From assembly GCA_038231495.1 (NCBI GenBank), contig JBBRLG010000107.1, positions 1 to 15,147 of the forward strand: a stretch of 15,147 nucleotides of DNA, given 5' to 3'. Below, in pieces: positions 1 to 6,388 of this stretch (position 1 is the first letter of the stretch; each line of letters starts with the position of its first letter). This DNA is from JBBRLG01 sp038231495. GTDB lineage: Bacteria; Planctomycetota; Planctomycetia; Gemmatales; Gemmataceae. A program made the position numbers and the translations under genes. The notes below the pieces were generated by a model that worked only from the letters and a program-made list of their open reading frames with translations, was not told the DNA's origin and ran no database searches.

Positions 1-612
1 AGGCCCGTGGCCAGTCTGGCCGTGCTGTCCGACGACGACGCCGGTTGGCGGCCGACGGAGTTTCGCAGCAGCCTGTTCGGCAGTGAGGCCGGCCTACGCT
101 TTCCGGCGGTGAAACTCCTGGACTTCACGGCAAACGAGGCCGGGCTGGAACAAAGCCCGAACCCGTTTGCGAAAATCGTTCTGGCCCACCTGAAGGCGCG
201 GCAAACGCACGACGACCCGGTTAGCCGCCACGCCTGGAAGATTCGCCTGGTGCGCGGCCTTTACGAGCGCGGCTTCAGCGCGAAGGACGTGCGCGCGTTG
301 TTTCGCCTGATCGACTGGCTGATGGAACTGCCGCCGTTGATCGACGATGTGTTTCGGCAAGAAGTTTACAAGATTCAAGAGGAGAAGCACATGCCGTATG
401 TCACAAGTATTGAGCGAAGCGCCCATCGCCAGGGATTGCGCCAAGGAATCGAAGTCGTGTTGCGGATGCGCTTCGGCCAAGAGGGGTTGAAACTGATGCC
501 CGAAATCCATGCGGTTCACGAAGTGGAAAGCCTATTGGCGATCCTCAATGGTCTGGAAACGGCAGTCAACCTGGACGAAGCTCGCCGGCTGTGTTCACCG
601 ATAGTACCTTGA
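1..612 (+). CDS. Rpn-family recombination-promoting nuclease / putative transposase, C-terminal part (5' truncated)
   Basis: The frame is open from base 1, so the gene begins upstream and only about 203 residues are visible. Reading in frame it opens with a pattern like PVASLAVLSDD, then FPAVKLLDF, NPFAKIVLAHLKA, KIRLVRGLYERGF and LFRLIDWLMELPP. I recognise this order from the middle and C-terminal half of Rpn-like (PD-(D/E)XK) proteins common in cyanobacteria and planctomycetes. It is followed by a helical tail (RQGLRQGIEVVLRMRFGQEG, then LDEARRL) typical of the family. The catalytic PD-(D/E)XK core would lie upstream and cannot be checked. The GTG at 7 is an internal valine codon, not a likely start. 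In E. coli, Rpn proteins promote recA-independent recombination and have DNase activity; the role here is unknown. The gene ends at TGA 610-612, and the next gene is convergent. Confidence 0.72.
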   Translation, partial: RPVASLAVLSDDDAGWRPTEFRSSLFGSEAGLRFPAVKLLDFTANEAGLEQSPNPFAKIVLAHLKARQTHDDPVSRHAWKIRLVRGLYERGFSAKDVRALFRLIDWLMELPPLIDDVFRQEVYKIQEEKHMPYVTSIERSAHRQGLRQGIEVVLRMRFGQEGLKLMPEIHAVHEVESLLAILNGLETAVNLDEARRLCSPIVP

Positions 613-746
613 GCCGAATGTGCCTTTTGGCAGGAACTAGACGAGATTCAAAAGGAACTGGACATACCGCTGCCTAAACCACCGCGCCACCTCCCGACTC
701 TACTGGCACGCAGCGACCGTCAGGAGCAGGCAACGGCACCGATCGT

Positions 747-770
747 CCCTTGCCAAAGGCGTGGCAAGGG
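747..770. terminator. Intergenic perfect stem-loop between convergent genes
   Basis: A 9-bp perfect stem (CCCTTGCCA at 747-755, TGGCAAGGG at 762-770) encloses a 6-nt loop. It lies in the 253-bp gap between the convergent Rpn-like and VanZ-like genes, 134 nt after the first stop and 95 nt after the second. There is no T-tract on either side, so it is not a textbook Rho-independent terminator. Bidirectional termination is inferred from position only. The rest of the gap (613-865) holds no gene I can support. Confidence 0.4.
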
Positions 771-865
771 TCGGCGAAGGTGGGTGGCACGGGTTCCTTT
801 GGCGAGAGCCCCTTTAGCGTCAGCCCTGTGTGCGGAACTTTCGTGCCGAGGGAATAGTGCGCGTC

Positions 866-1264
866 TTAATCCCGGTTAGGTAGCCACTTCCACCACGTCA
901 GCAGCAAGCCCAGGCCGATGCCCACATGGTTGAACCCGACATCCGGCAGCGAGCCGGTGCGCGACTCGACGAACTGTTGCAAGAATTCGGTGCCAAAGGC
1001 GTGCAAGGACAGGAACACGAGCGGCAGAAAGTGCATGCGGCTATCGGGCAGCAGCCAGGCGGCGAAGGCGGCCAGGAAAGCGTAGGCCGAGATGTGTAGC
1101 AGTTTACACGCCGGATAGCCGGCCTGCGGCGGCAGCACGGCGTCTTTGACCTGCACCGGGAACGCGGTCAGCAGGGCGAGCGTCCAGACGCCCAGGCACA
1201 TCAGCCAGAGTAACCCGACGACCGCCTGCCGCCGGTGGGTGAACCGCGCACTGATCCCGTCCAT
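866..1264 (-). CDS. VanZ-like family membrane protein
   Basis: A 132-residue protein with a predicted helix at about 14-35, another at 55-72, one at 78-92 and a last at 112-126. The C-terminal half carries the VanZ-type pattern: KLLHISAY (54-61), then E93, Q96/Q97, R102, S105, D108 and N112 followed by G-rich helix residues. VanZ-like proteins are small inner-membrane proteins. VanZ itself gives low-level teicoplanin resistance, but most family members have no assigned role. I chose the ATG at 1264 because GGAGG sits 6 nt upstream of it. A longer frame to 1462 is open, but its extra N-terminus is translated from the palindromic spacer and an arginine-rich stretch and has no coding character. 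It lies downstream of the STAS gene on the same strand with a 131-bp gap holding a strong hairpin, so it may be transcribed separately. Confidence 0.72.
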   Translation of the reverse strand: MDGISARFTHRRQAVVGLLWLMCLGVWTLALLTAFPVQVKDAVLPPQAGYPACKLLHISAYAFLAAFAAWLLPDSRMHFLPLVFLSLHAFGTEFLQQFVESRTGSLPDVGFNHVGIGLGLLLTWWKWLPNRD

Positions 1265-1347
1265 GGGAAACCTCCGCCTGTGGGCTGCTTGGGGGCGAAG
1301 GCGGATTGTAAGCAACCTGGCCCGCGGGTGCCATAGCTTCTTGAATC

Positions 1348-1390
1348 GCCGCTTGCGGCTTTGCAGGGGGCTTGCAAAGCCGCAAGCGGC
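1348..1390. repeat. Palindromic repeat, copy 1 (18-bp stem, 7-nt loop)
   Basis: The arms at 1348-1365 and 1373-1390 are perfectly complementary over 18 bp around a 7-nt loop. The outer 12 bases are GCCGCTTGCGGC and their complement, the same outer core as the palindrome at 9241-9298. Read on the minus strand, the stem begins exactly 5 nt after the TAG of the STAS gene, with TTTT in those 5 nt and no T-run after the stem. It could act as a transcription end, an mRNA-stabilising hairpin, or simply a dispersed REP-like element. The last is suggested by the second copy. Confidence 0.7.
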
Positions 1391-1395
1391 AAAAC

Positions 1396-1758
1396 CTACA
1401 CCACCTCCGCCGTCGCCGCGTCGAAGTCGGGCACGAACTGGAAATGCTCGGCAAAGCGGCACACCTGGAAAATGCCTTGCACCTCGGGGCTGACCTCACA
1501 CAGCACCAGGCTGCTGCCGTGTTCGGTCAACCGGCGCTGCACGGTCATCAGCTTGGCCAGGAACACGCTATACAGGCACTCCGGCGGGCGCGGGCCGAGG
1601 CTCAACACGACTTTCTTGCAGCCGGGCGTGGAACCGAGAGTGATGAGTTCGCTCGCCAGGTTCGGAATGTCCGGCTCGTCGATGCGGAAGCGCCGTAAGC
1701 GCACGCAAAAAACGTCGCCCCGCTGTTCCACGTCGATGTGTTTCCAGGGTTGAATCAT
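1396..1758 (-). CDS. STAS-domain protein (anti-sigma-factor antagonist-like)
   Basis: A 120-residue single-domain protein. It reads as a STAS fold: an N-terminal strand pair (HIDVEQRGDVFCVRLRRFRI), a helix with ELITLGSTPGCKKVVLSLG ending in the central strand, the CLYSVFLAKLMTVQRRLTEHG helix, LVLCEVSPEVQGIFQVCRF, and a C-terminal FVPDFDAATAEV tail. The usual phosphoacceptor DSSG loop before the central helix is replaced by roughly PPECLYS, so any regulation by serine phosphorylation is uncertain. Such proteins normally bind anti-sigma kinases or act in partner-switching modules; no partner kinase is in this window. Start: ATG 1758 has GAGG 8 nt upstream and begins at the typical STAS first strand. 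An in-frame ATG at 1788 (130 residues) has a G-rich stretch upstream and cannot be excluded. The gene ends 5 nt before a strong palindrome. Confidence 0.72.
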   Translation of the reverse strand: MIQPWKHIDVEQRGDVFCVRLRRFRIDEPDIPNLASELITLGSTPGCKKVVLSLGPRPPECLYSVFLAKLMTVQRRLTEHGSSLVLCEVSPEVQGIFQVCRFAEHFQFVPDFDAATAEVV

Positions 1759-1905
1759 GGCGCGAACCTCGGTGAGCAATAAGGGCATGGCGGTCCCCCG
1801 CGGGCAGAATCTCGCCCGAACGCCAACCAGTCCAGGTTATCCGGACCAAAGGCGAAGTCAAGCTTGGCCTGAAATTTATTTCCGGATCAAAAATGTAACC
1901 GGACG

Positions 1906-3273
1906 CTAAACAATTGGCAAGGCGTGGCGGCCGAGGAAGGCTGGAGGATTGGGGAAAGGGTATGGGCATGGTAGCGATGAGTCCTTCTTTTCCGGCTCCG
2001 GCTCGCCGAGCAACTGGCCCGCTTCGACGGAGACCGCCCTTACCGGCACTCGCTGCCGCATGAGCGCCGGGGCGTGGCCGCGAAATACGACCGGCACATA
2101 CCGGCAAGAAGTGCCGCGTGCCCAGCCCGGTCGTTGGGGGTCCGCACCCTCCACCAGCACGTCGAGTCGGCGGCCGAGGAGGCTGTGCAAATAGCGGTCG
2201 GCCAACTCGCGTTCCAGGTTGAGTAACCGCTGCCGGCGCGCGGCCACAACCGGGGCGGGCACGCTTTCCCGCATCGCCGCCGCGGGCGTGCCCTGGCGCG
2301 GGCTGTAGGAAAAGACGTGGACCTTGGCGAACCCCACTTCGCGCACGACCCGGCAGGTCGCTTCAAAGTCGGCGTCGGTCTCGCCGGGGAAGCCGATGAT
2401 AACGTCCGTGGTGAACGCCGGCTGGTCCAGCGCCTGGCGGATGCGCCGGCAGCGCTCCAGGAAACCGGCGCTCGTGTAGCGCCGCTTCATCCGTGCCAGG
2501 ATGCGGTCCGAACCGCTTTGCAAGCACAGGTGCAAGTGCGGGCAAACGCGCGGTTGCTCCGCCATCGTCCGTATCAGGGCGTCGCGCGCCTCCGCGGCTT
2601 CCAGGCTGCTCAGGCGGATGCGGAAATCGCCCGGCAACTTGCCAAGGCGTTCGATCAAGTGCCAGAGGCGAACCCACTCCGCCTTGGGCCGCCCCTTGCT
2701 GAGATCGAGGCCGTAATGGCCCAGGTGAATGCCGGTCAGCACGACCTCGTGATAGCCCTCGGCCACGAGCCGCATCACCTCGTCGGCGATCTCGGCGGCG
2801 GGCCGGCTGCGCACCGTGGGCCGGACGCTGGGAATGATGCAATAACTGCAATTGAGCAGGCAGCCGTCTTGCACTTTGACGAAGGCGCGCTGGTGGTCGT
2901 CGAAGCGCGAGATGCCGACCGGCTTGACCGTGACGCCGAACGGTGCAAACGCTTCGAGCAAGCGGTCCTTGTCGATAACGACCTTGGTGACGCCCGGCAG
3001 CTCGCGGACGGCGTCGGGGTCGCGCGTGGCGTAGCAGCCCATGACGACGACGGTGGCGGCGGGATTTTTCTGGTGGAGTCGGCGCACGGTGTACCGGCTC
3101 TTGGCGTCGCCCTCGGCGGTGACGGTGCAGGTGTTGACGACGCACAAGTCGGCCGGTTGGTCGTCGGCGGCCTCGACGTAGCCGTTGAGTTCCAGCATTT
3201 CCTTGACGTACTGCGTCTCGTACTGGTTGACCTTGCAACCGAGGGTGAGCAGTCGGCAAGTCGGCGGAGCCAT
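1906..3273 (-). CDS. mtaB: tRNA (N6-L-threonylcarbamoyladenosine(37)-C2)-methylthiotransferase MtaB
   Basis: A 455-residue radical-SAM enzyme that converts t6A37 to ms2t6A37 in tRNAs reading ANN codons. The N-terminal methylthiotransferase domain has the three cluster cysteines C13 (LGCKVNQYE), C49 (VVNTCTVT) and C80 (VMGCYATRDP). The radical-SAM CxxxCxxC motif is C138, C142 and C145 in QDGCLLNCSYCIIP. The LGCKVNQYE and NTCTVT wording and the GIHLGHYG segment fit the MtaB branch rather than MiaB or RimO. A TRAM-like region covers about 360-425. It ends in a roughly 30-residue proline-rich tail that I do not recognise. Start ATG 3273 has GGAGG 8 nt upstream and shares its A with the TAA of the upstream gene (TAATG). 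The frame open to 3342 adds only residues read from the neighbouring gene's sequence. It is the last gene of a three-gene coupled run. Confidence 0.9.
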   Translation of the reverse strand: MAPPTCRLLTLGCKVNQYETQYVKEMLELNGYVEAADDQPADLCVVNTCTVTAEGDAKSRYTVRRLHQKNPAATVVVMGCYATRDPDAVRELPGVTKVVIDKDRLLEAFAPFGVTVKPVGISRFDDHQRAFVKVQDGCLLNCSYCIIPSVRPTVRSRPAAEIADEVMRLVAEGYHEVVLTGIHLGHYGLDLSKGRPKAEWVRLWHLIERLGKLPGDFRIRLSSLEAAEARDALIRTMAEQPRVCPHLHLCLQSGSDRILARMKRRYTSAGFLERCRRIRQALDQPAFTTDVIIGFPGETDADFEATCRVVREVGFAKVHVFSYSPRQGTPAAAMRESVPAPVVAARRQRLLNLERELADRYLHSLLGRRLDVLVEGADPQRPGWARGTSCRYVPVVFRGHAPALMRQRVPVRAVSVEAGQLLGEPEPEKKDSSLPCPYPFPNPPAFLGRHALPIV

Positions 3274-3797
3274 TAACCGACCTCCGTGGTAGCAGGTGCG
3301 GCTGGCTTCAGCCAGGGAACGCCGGGGCCGTCGCGGAGGCAATCCGACGAGCCGCGAAGATCGGCGACGATGTCATGCGTTTTGCCACCCTCTTTTGGCA
3401 CCTCCAGAAAGCCAACGCCGAGGCACTTCAAGAAGCCGTATAGCCGCTCTCGAATAGGGACGGGTAGCGGCTCCTGGAAGTGGAACCCGACGGCGACACT
3501 GCGAGCTAGGCCGCGAATTGGCTTGCTGCCGGCTACCGGGATGGTGAATGCGAAACTAGGGCCGTAGGACTTGGCTTTCCGGCGAAGGGACGCAACGACC
3601 GTACGCGCCGGGCCGTGCGGATCCTCGCGTAACTCCTCGGCCAAAAACACTTCCGCCCGTTGCGCCTCCGCTGCGGCCTGGTCGCCGGGAATGAAAGTCG
3701 CCTCCGGAAAAGCAGCGCGGGCTTTCGCAATCACTTTGCTCGGATCGAAAGCCACCCCGCTCGGGTGTTTATACAACGTGAGTTCGAGAAAACCCAT
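3273..3797 (-). CDS. Hypothetical protein, 174 aa, between ART-like gene and mtaB
   Basis: I do not recognise the family. The protein starts MGFLELTLYKHPSG, then a basic-helical segment (PSKVIAKARAAFPEATF), an alanine/glutamate-rich helix around 38-58 (AAAEAQRAEVFLAEELRE), and two strand-like stretches (YGPSFAFTIPVAG at 78-90 and SVAVGFHFQEPLPVPIRERLYGFLKCLGVGFLEV at 100-133). The C-terminus is less structured. There is no signal peptide or membrane segment, so it is probably cytoplasmic. Start ATG 3797 has a full AGGAGG 6 nt upstream, and that AGGAGG overlaps the TAG stop of the upstream ART-like gene. Its own TAA overlaps the mtaB ATG by one base. Both junctions suggest translational coupling. 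Composition resembles its neighbours. It could be a partner or antitoxin of the ART-like protein, but that rests only on position. Confidence 0.68.
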   Translation of the reverse strand: MGFLELTLYKHPSGVAFDPSKVIAKARAAFPEATFIPGDQAAAEAQRAEVFLAEELREDPHGPARTVVASLRRKAKSYGPSFAFTIPVAGSKPIRGLARSVAVGFHFQEPLPVPIRERLYGFLKCLGVGFLEVPKEGGKTHDIVADLRGSSDCLRDGPGVPWLKPAAPATTEVG

Positions 3798-3807
3798 TAC
3801 AGGCCTC

Positions 3808-4149
3808 CTAACGAAAAACGCCCGGTCCTACCTGCGGAAAGTCTTCCGTCGCGATGAACCACTCGTCCACGTCGGTCCATTCGTCGGGACCACCCGAACG
3901 CAACGGCAGGCGAGCGGCGTCGGCCTCCAAAACAACCCCGGTCGGCGGCCCGCCGCGCTCGCCCGCGCGGTATCGCGCCCACGCTGCCGCCGTCCCCGGG
4001 TTGGTCGTCACCGAAAAGCCTTTCGGATCGGGACCGGCGCCCCCTGCCGCGGCCCTTCGCGCATCATAATTCAGCCCGTCGCGGGCGATGCTTTCGGCGG
4101 AAGCCGCGTCGGTTCCATGATATACTCTTTCGGACAATTCGTCAGGCAT
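3808..4149 (-). CDS. Small ADP-ribosyltransferase-like protein (tentative)
   Basis: A 113-residue protein starting MPDELSERVYHGT. The order of motifs fits a reduced ADP-ribosyltransferase (ART) fold: strand plus HG (H11-G12-T13), a helix ending in GL (SAESIARDGL, 17-26), a central strand GFSVTT (44-49) followed by helix AAAWARYR (54-61), a strand VVLEAD (72-77), and a late glutamate in DEWFI (E96). This matches the H...S/T...E type of active site (H11, S46, E96), but it is pattern reading, not an alignment. If correct it would transfer ADP-ribose from NAD to an unknown target and could be a toxin or effector. Start: in-frame GTGs at 4158 and 4155 are possible, and a TGA two codons upstream of 4158 limits extension. 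It is the first gene of a coupled run ending in mtaB and is divergent from leuC. Confidence 0.5.
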   Translation of the reverse strand: MPDELSERVYHGTDAASAESIARDGLNYDARRAAAGGAGPDPKGFSVTTNPGTAAAWARYRAGERGGPPTGVVLEADAARLPLRSGGPDEWTDVDEWFIATEDFPQVGPGVFR

Positions 4150-4249
4150 TGTCACCACGATTCAGAGGCAACAACCGGAGCCGCACGCCCCACCGCGAAC
4201 GGCTCACCAACCCCCGTTGTTCTGTTCTGTCGTTCCCTGGTTTGCACGC

Positions 4250-4255
4250 TATAAT
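4250..4255 (+). promoter_or_regulatory. Candidate -10 element for leuC
   Basis: A perfect TATAAT lies 44 nt upstream of the leuC ATG, in the 150-bp divergent gap between the ART-like gene and leuC. No convincing -35 hexamer lies 16-18 bp upstream. I see no T-box or leucine leader peptide in the short leader; if transcription starts about 7 nt downstream the leader would be under 40 nt. No clear promoter is visible for the divergent minus-strand operon. Confidence 0.45.
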
Positions 4256-4299
4256 ACAGTTTCGCGCTTCCCTGTTGTATCCCGCGGAGCTTCTCATCC

Positions 4300-5607
4300 A
4301 TGACGCCGATGACCTTGACCGAAAAGATCCTCGCCCGCCACGCCGACCGCTCAACCGTCGTGCCGGGCGACAACATTTGGGTACACGTTGACATCCTCAT
4401 GACGCACGACGTTTGCGGACCCGGCACCATCGGCGTCTTCAAGCAGCATTTCGGCAAAGACGCCAAGGTCTGGGACAAGGAAAAGCTCGTCATCGTCCCC
4501 GACCACTACATCTTCACCGCCGACAAGATGGCCAACCGCAACGTGGACGTGCTGCGCCAGTTCGCGGCCGAACAGCAGTTGCCGTACTACTACGACGTGG
4601 GCACCGACCGCTACAAGGGCGTCTGCCACATCGCGCTGCCGGAGGAGGGCCACACCCGGCCCGGCGAGGTGCTGTTCGGCACCGACAGCCACACCTGCAC
4701 GGCCGGCGCGTTCGGCGAGTTTGCCACCGGCATCGGCAACACCGACGCGGGTTTCGTCATGGGCACCGGCAAGTTGTGGGTCAAGGTGCCGCCGACGATG
4801 CGGTTCGTCTTCCACGGGGAGTTGCCGCCGTACCTGATGGCGAAGGACCTGATCCTGGCCGTCATCGGCGACATCGGCTGCGACGGCGCGACCTACCGCG
4901 CAATGGAGTTCGACGGCGACGGCGTTTACGCGCTGAACATTGAGGAGCGCATGACGCTGTGCAACATGGTCATCGAGGCCGGCGGCAAGAACGGCGTCAT
5001 CGCCCCCGACCAGGTGACGCTCGACTACGTCAACGCGCGCGACAAGAACAAAAAGCCGTACACGGTGGTCAAGAGCGACGCCGGCGCGAAGTTCGATTTC
5101 GAGAAGGTGTACGACGTGCGCAAGATGCAGCCGGTCGTGGCCAAGCCGCACAGCCCGGACAACCGCGCCTTCGTCAGCGAGGTGCGCGGCACCAAGCTCG
5201 ACCGCGCCTACATCGGCTCCTGCACCGGCGGCAAGATGACCGACTTCCGCGCCGCCGCCAAGATTCTGCAAGGCAAGAGCGTAAAGGTCGATACGTTCGT
5301 GGTGCCGGCGACGAGCGAGATCGCGGCCCAACTGAGGACCGAAAAGCTCGGCAACGACACGCTCGAAGCGGTGTTCCTGAACGCCGGCGCGAAGCTGGGC
5401 GAGCCGTCGTGCGCCGCGTGTTTGGGTGGCCCCGCCGACACCTTCGGCCGGCTCAACCAGGCGCTGAGTTGCATCAGCACGACGAACCGTAACTTCCCCG
5501 GCCGCATGGGCCACAAGGAGGCGAAGGTCTATTTGGCGAGTCCGCTGACCGTCGCCGCCAGCGCGGTCAACGGCGTGATTACCGACCCGCGCGAGTTTTT
5601 GGAATGA
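4300..5607 (+). CDS. leuC: 3-isopropylmalate dehydratase, large subunit
   Basis: A 435-residue aconitase-superfamily protein that, with LeuD, isomerises 2-isopropylmalate to 3-isopropylmalate in leucine biosynthesis. The 4Fe-4S ligands are C308 (in IGSCTGGK), C371 and C374 (in PSCAACLGG). Other family signatures are VPDHYIFTAD (around 67-76), FGTDSHTCTAGAFGEFATGIGNTD and NRNFPGRMGH near the C-terminus. Length is nearer the compact type (about 420 residues, shared with archaeal and HacA-like forms) than the roughly 466-residue enterobacterial LeuC, so a related dehydratase role is possible. The presence of a matching leuD downstream favours leucine synthesis. Start ATG 4300 has GGAG 10 nt upstream; a second ATG at 4309 is less well placed. 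Unusually, leuD does not follow directly but lies 1.7 kb on, beyond a toxin-antitoxin pair and a Uma2 gene. Confidence 0.93.
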   Translation: MTPMTLTEKILARHADRSTVVPGDNIWVHVDILMTHDVCGPGTIGVFKQHFGKDAKVWDKEKLVIVPDHYIFTADKMANRNVDVLRQFAAEQQLPYYYDVGTDRYKGVCHIALPEEGHTRPGEVLFGTDSHTCTAGAFGEFATGIGNTDAGFVMGTGKLWVKVPPTMRFVFHGELPPYLMAKDLILAVIGDIGCDGATYRAMEFDGDGVYALNIEERMTLCNMVIEAGGKNGVIAPDQVTLDYVNARDKNKKPYTVVKSDAGAKFDFEKVYDVRKMQPVVAKPHSPDNRAFVSEVRGTKLDRAYIGSCTGGKMTDFRAAAKILQGKSVKVDTFVVPATSEIAAQLRTEKLGNDTLEAVFLNAGAKLGEPSCAACLGGPADTFGRLNQALSCISTTNRNFPGRMGHKEAKVYLASPLTVAASAVNGVITDPREFLE

Positions 5608-5645
5608 AGATCGACCAACAACGGTTTCCCACGGGAGATAGTCTC

Positions 5646-5939
5646 ATGCACCAAAAAGCGGTTGAAATGGCCGAACAAATTCAGAAGCACTTTACCGGCC
5701 CAATGACGGAGGAAGAGGTTCGCTTCCTCCGCGACGTTCAGGGGTTCATCGAATTCGCCATTCGCAATGGGCTGAGTTTTCCGGTGGTGGTCGCTGCCGT
5801 GGGCTACGACATGAACGAGTTGGCGCGCGATCTGTTCGACCTGCCCCAAGCAAAGGTCCGTGGTTTTCGCCCAAAAGTGGACGGTTACTGCGAAATATCC
5901 GAGGCCGACTTTGGCGAATCCGACGAACCACTGGATTGA
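5646..5939 (+). CDS. Putative antitoxin partner of the downstream MazF/PemK toxin
   Basis: A 97-residue protein with a helical N-terminal part (MHQKAVEMAEQIQKHF, TEEEVRFLRDVQGFIEFAIRNG), a central FPVVVAAVGYDMNELARDLFDLP segment, and an acidic tail (CEISEADFGESDEPLD). A DNA-binding or folded N-part followed by an acidic tail that neutralises the toxin is the usual antitoxin layout, and it sits 30 bp before a MazF-like toxin. I do not recognise a MazE, PemI or other named antitoxin domain, so the role comes from context. Start: GGGAGA lies 7 nt before ATG 5646. An in-frame ATG at 5604 overlaps the leuC stop as ATGA and would give 111 residues, but it lacks a clear Shine-Dalgarno site. Codon use is noticeably less GC-biased than in leuC, hinting at separate origin. 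Confidence 0.62.
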   Translation: MHQKAVEMAEQIQKHFTGPMTEEEVRFLRDVQGFIEFAIRNGLSFPVVVAAVGYDMNELARDLFDLPQAKVRGFRPKVDGYCEISEADFGESDEPLD

Positions 5940-5969
5940 CACTTCGTTGCATTCAGCGGATGCTGACAC

Positions 5970-6326
5970 ATGGTCATTTCGCGCGGGGATGTCTACTTCG
6001 TGGAACTCGGGCCTACGAGGGGCAAAGAGCTTGACGTTAAGAGACGTCCGGTAGTGGTGGTGTCGATTGACGATATCAACTCCAAACCATTGGTAGTAAC
6101 CGTGGTTCCAGGAGGGACGCGTGCGGCGGATAAACACCTGTTCCGGCACGAAATGAAGGTCGAACCGTCCGAGGAAAACGGCCTCAGTCAGCCGACGATC
6201 TTTCAGTGCATTCAGATCAAAGCGCTCGATCACAGCCGCTTTGATCGACGACGCGTCGGGGTTCTTGCGGCGGGCGACCTGCATAGGCTGGAACAGGCCG
6301 TGAAAGTGTGCCTGGGGCTTCTTTGA
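5970..6326 (+). CDS. Type II toxin-antitoxin system PemK/MazF-family toxin (endoribonuclease)
   Basis: A 118-residue protein of normal MazF/PemK length. The N-terminus ISRGDVYFVELGPTRGKELD then KRRPVVVVSIDDIN is the hallmark first strand, basic loop (R25/R26) and second strand. PLVVTVVPGGT supplies the conserved T/S strand, and NGLSQPTIFQCIQIKALD plus the VGVLAAGDLHRLEQAVKVCLGL ending match the family. Members cleave mRNA (some tRNA or rRNA) at short sequence motifs and are held inactive by an antitoxin encoded just upstream. Shine-Dalgarno is weak (GCGGA about 9 nt before the ATG), consistent with lower toxin than antitoxin translation. Codon use is more AT-tolerant than in the leu genes. 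The catalytic residues look present, so the toxin seems intact. Confidence 0.88.
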   Translation: MVISRGDVYFVELGPTRGKELDVKRRPVVVVSIDDINSKPLVVTVVPGGTRAADKHLFRHEMKVEPSEENGLSQPTIFQCIQIKALDHSRFDRRRVGVLAAGDLHRLEQAVKVCLGLL

Positions 6327-6388
6327 TTTGAGGACCGGCCCGTTAGCCGATTCGCACGAGGACATCGACGGACGGCTGTGAGGGTGTC

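Noticed and set aside
613..876. 88 codons open in frame after the Rpn-like stop, beginning AECAFWQELDEIQKELD
   Set aside because: It lacks a start codon, the Rpn-like protein ends at its normal place, and the later part becomes arginine-rich and runs through a hairpin. A decayed remnant is possible but not supported.
1104..1753. Several 108-131-residue frames on both strands around the STAS and VanZ genes
   Set aside because: They overlap the two recognisable genes and the palindrome, and show no domain or ribosome binding site.
2317..3276. 319-residue plus-strand frame opposite mtaB
   Set aside because: Antisense to a clear radical-SAM gene; composition is typical of a GC3 shadow and there is no convincing start signal.
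4351..5514. 387-residue minus-strand frame opposite leuC
   Set aside because: Antisense of a certain leuC; rich in valine, alanine, histidine and arginine, as expected of a shadow.
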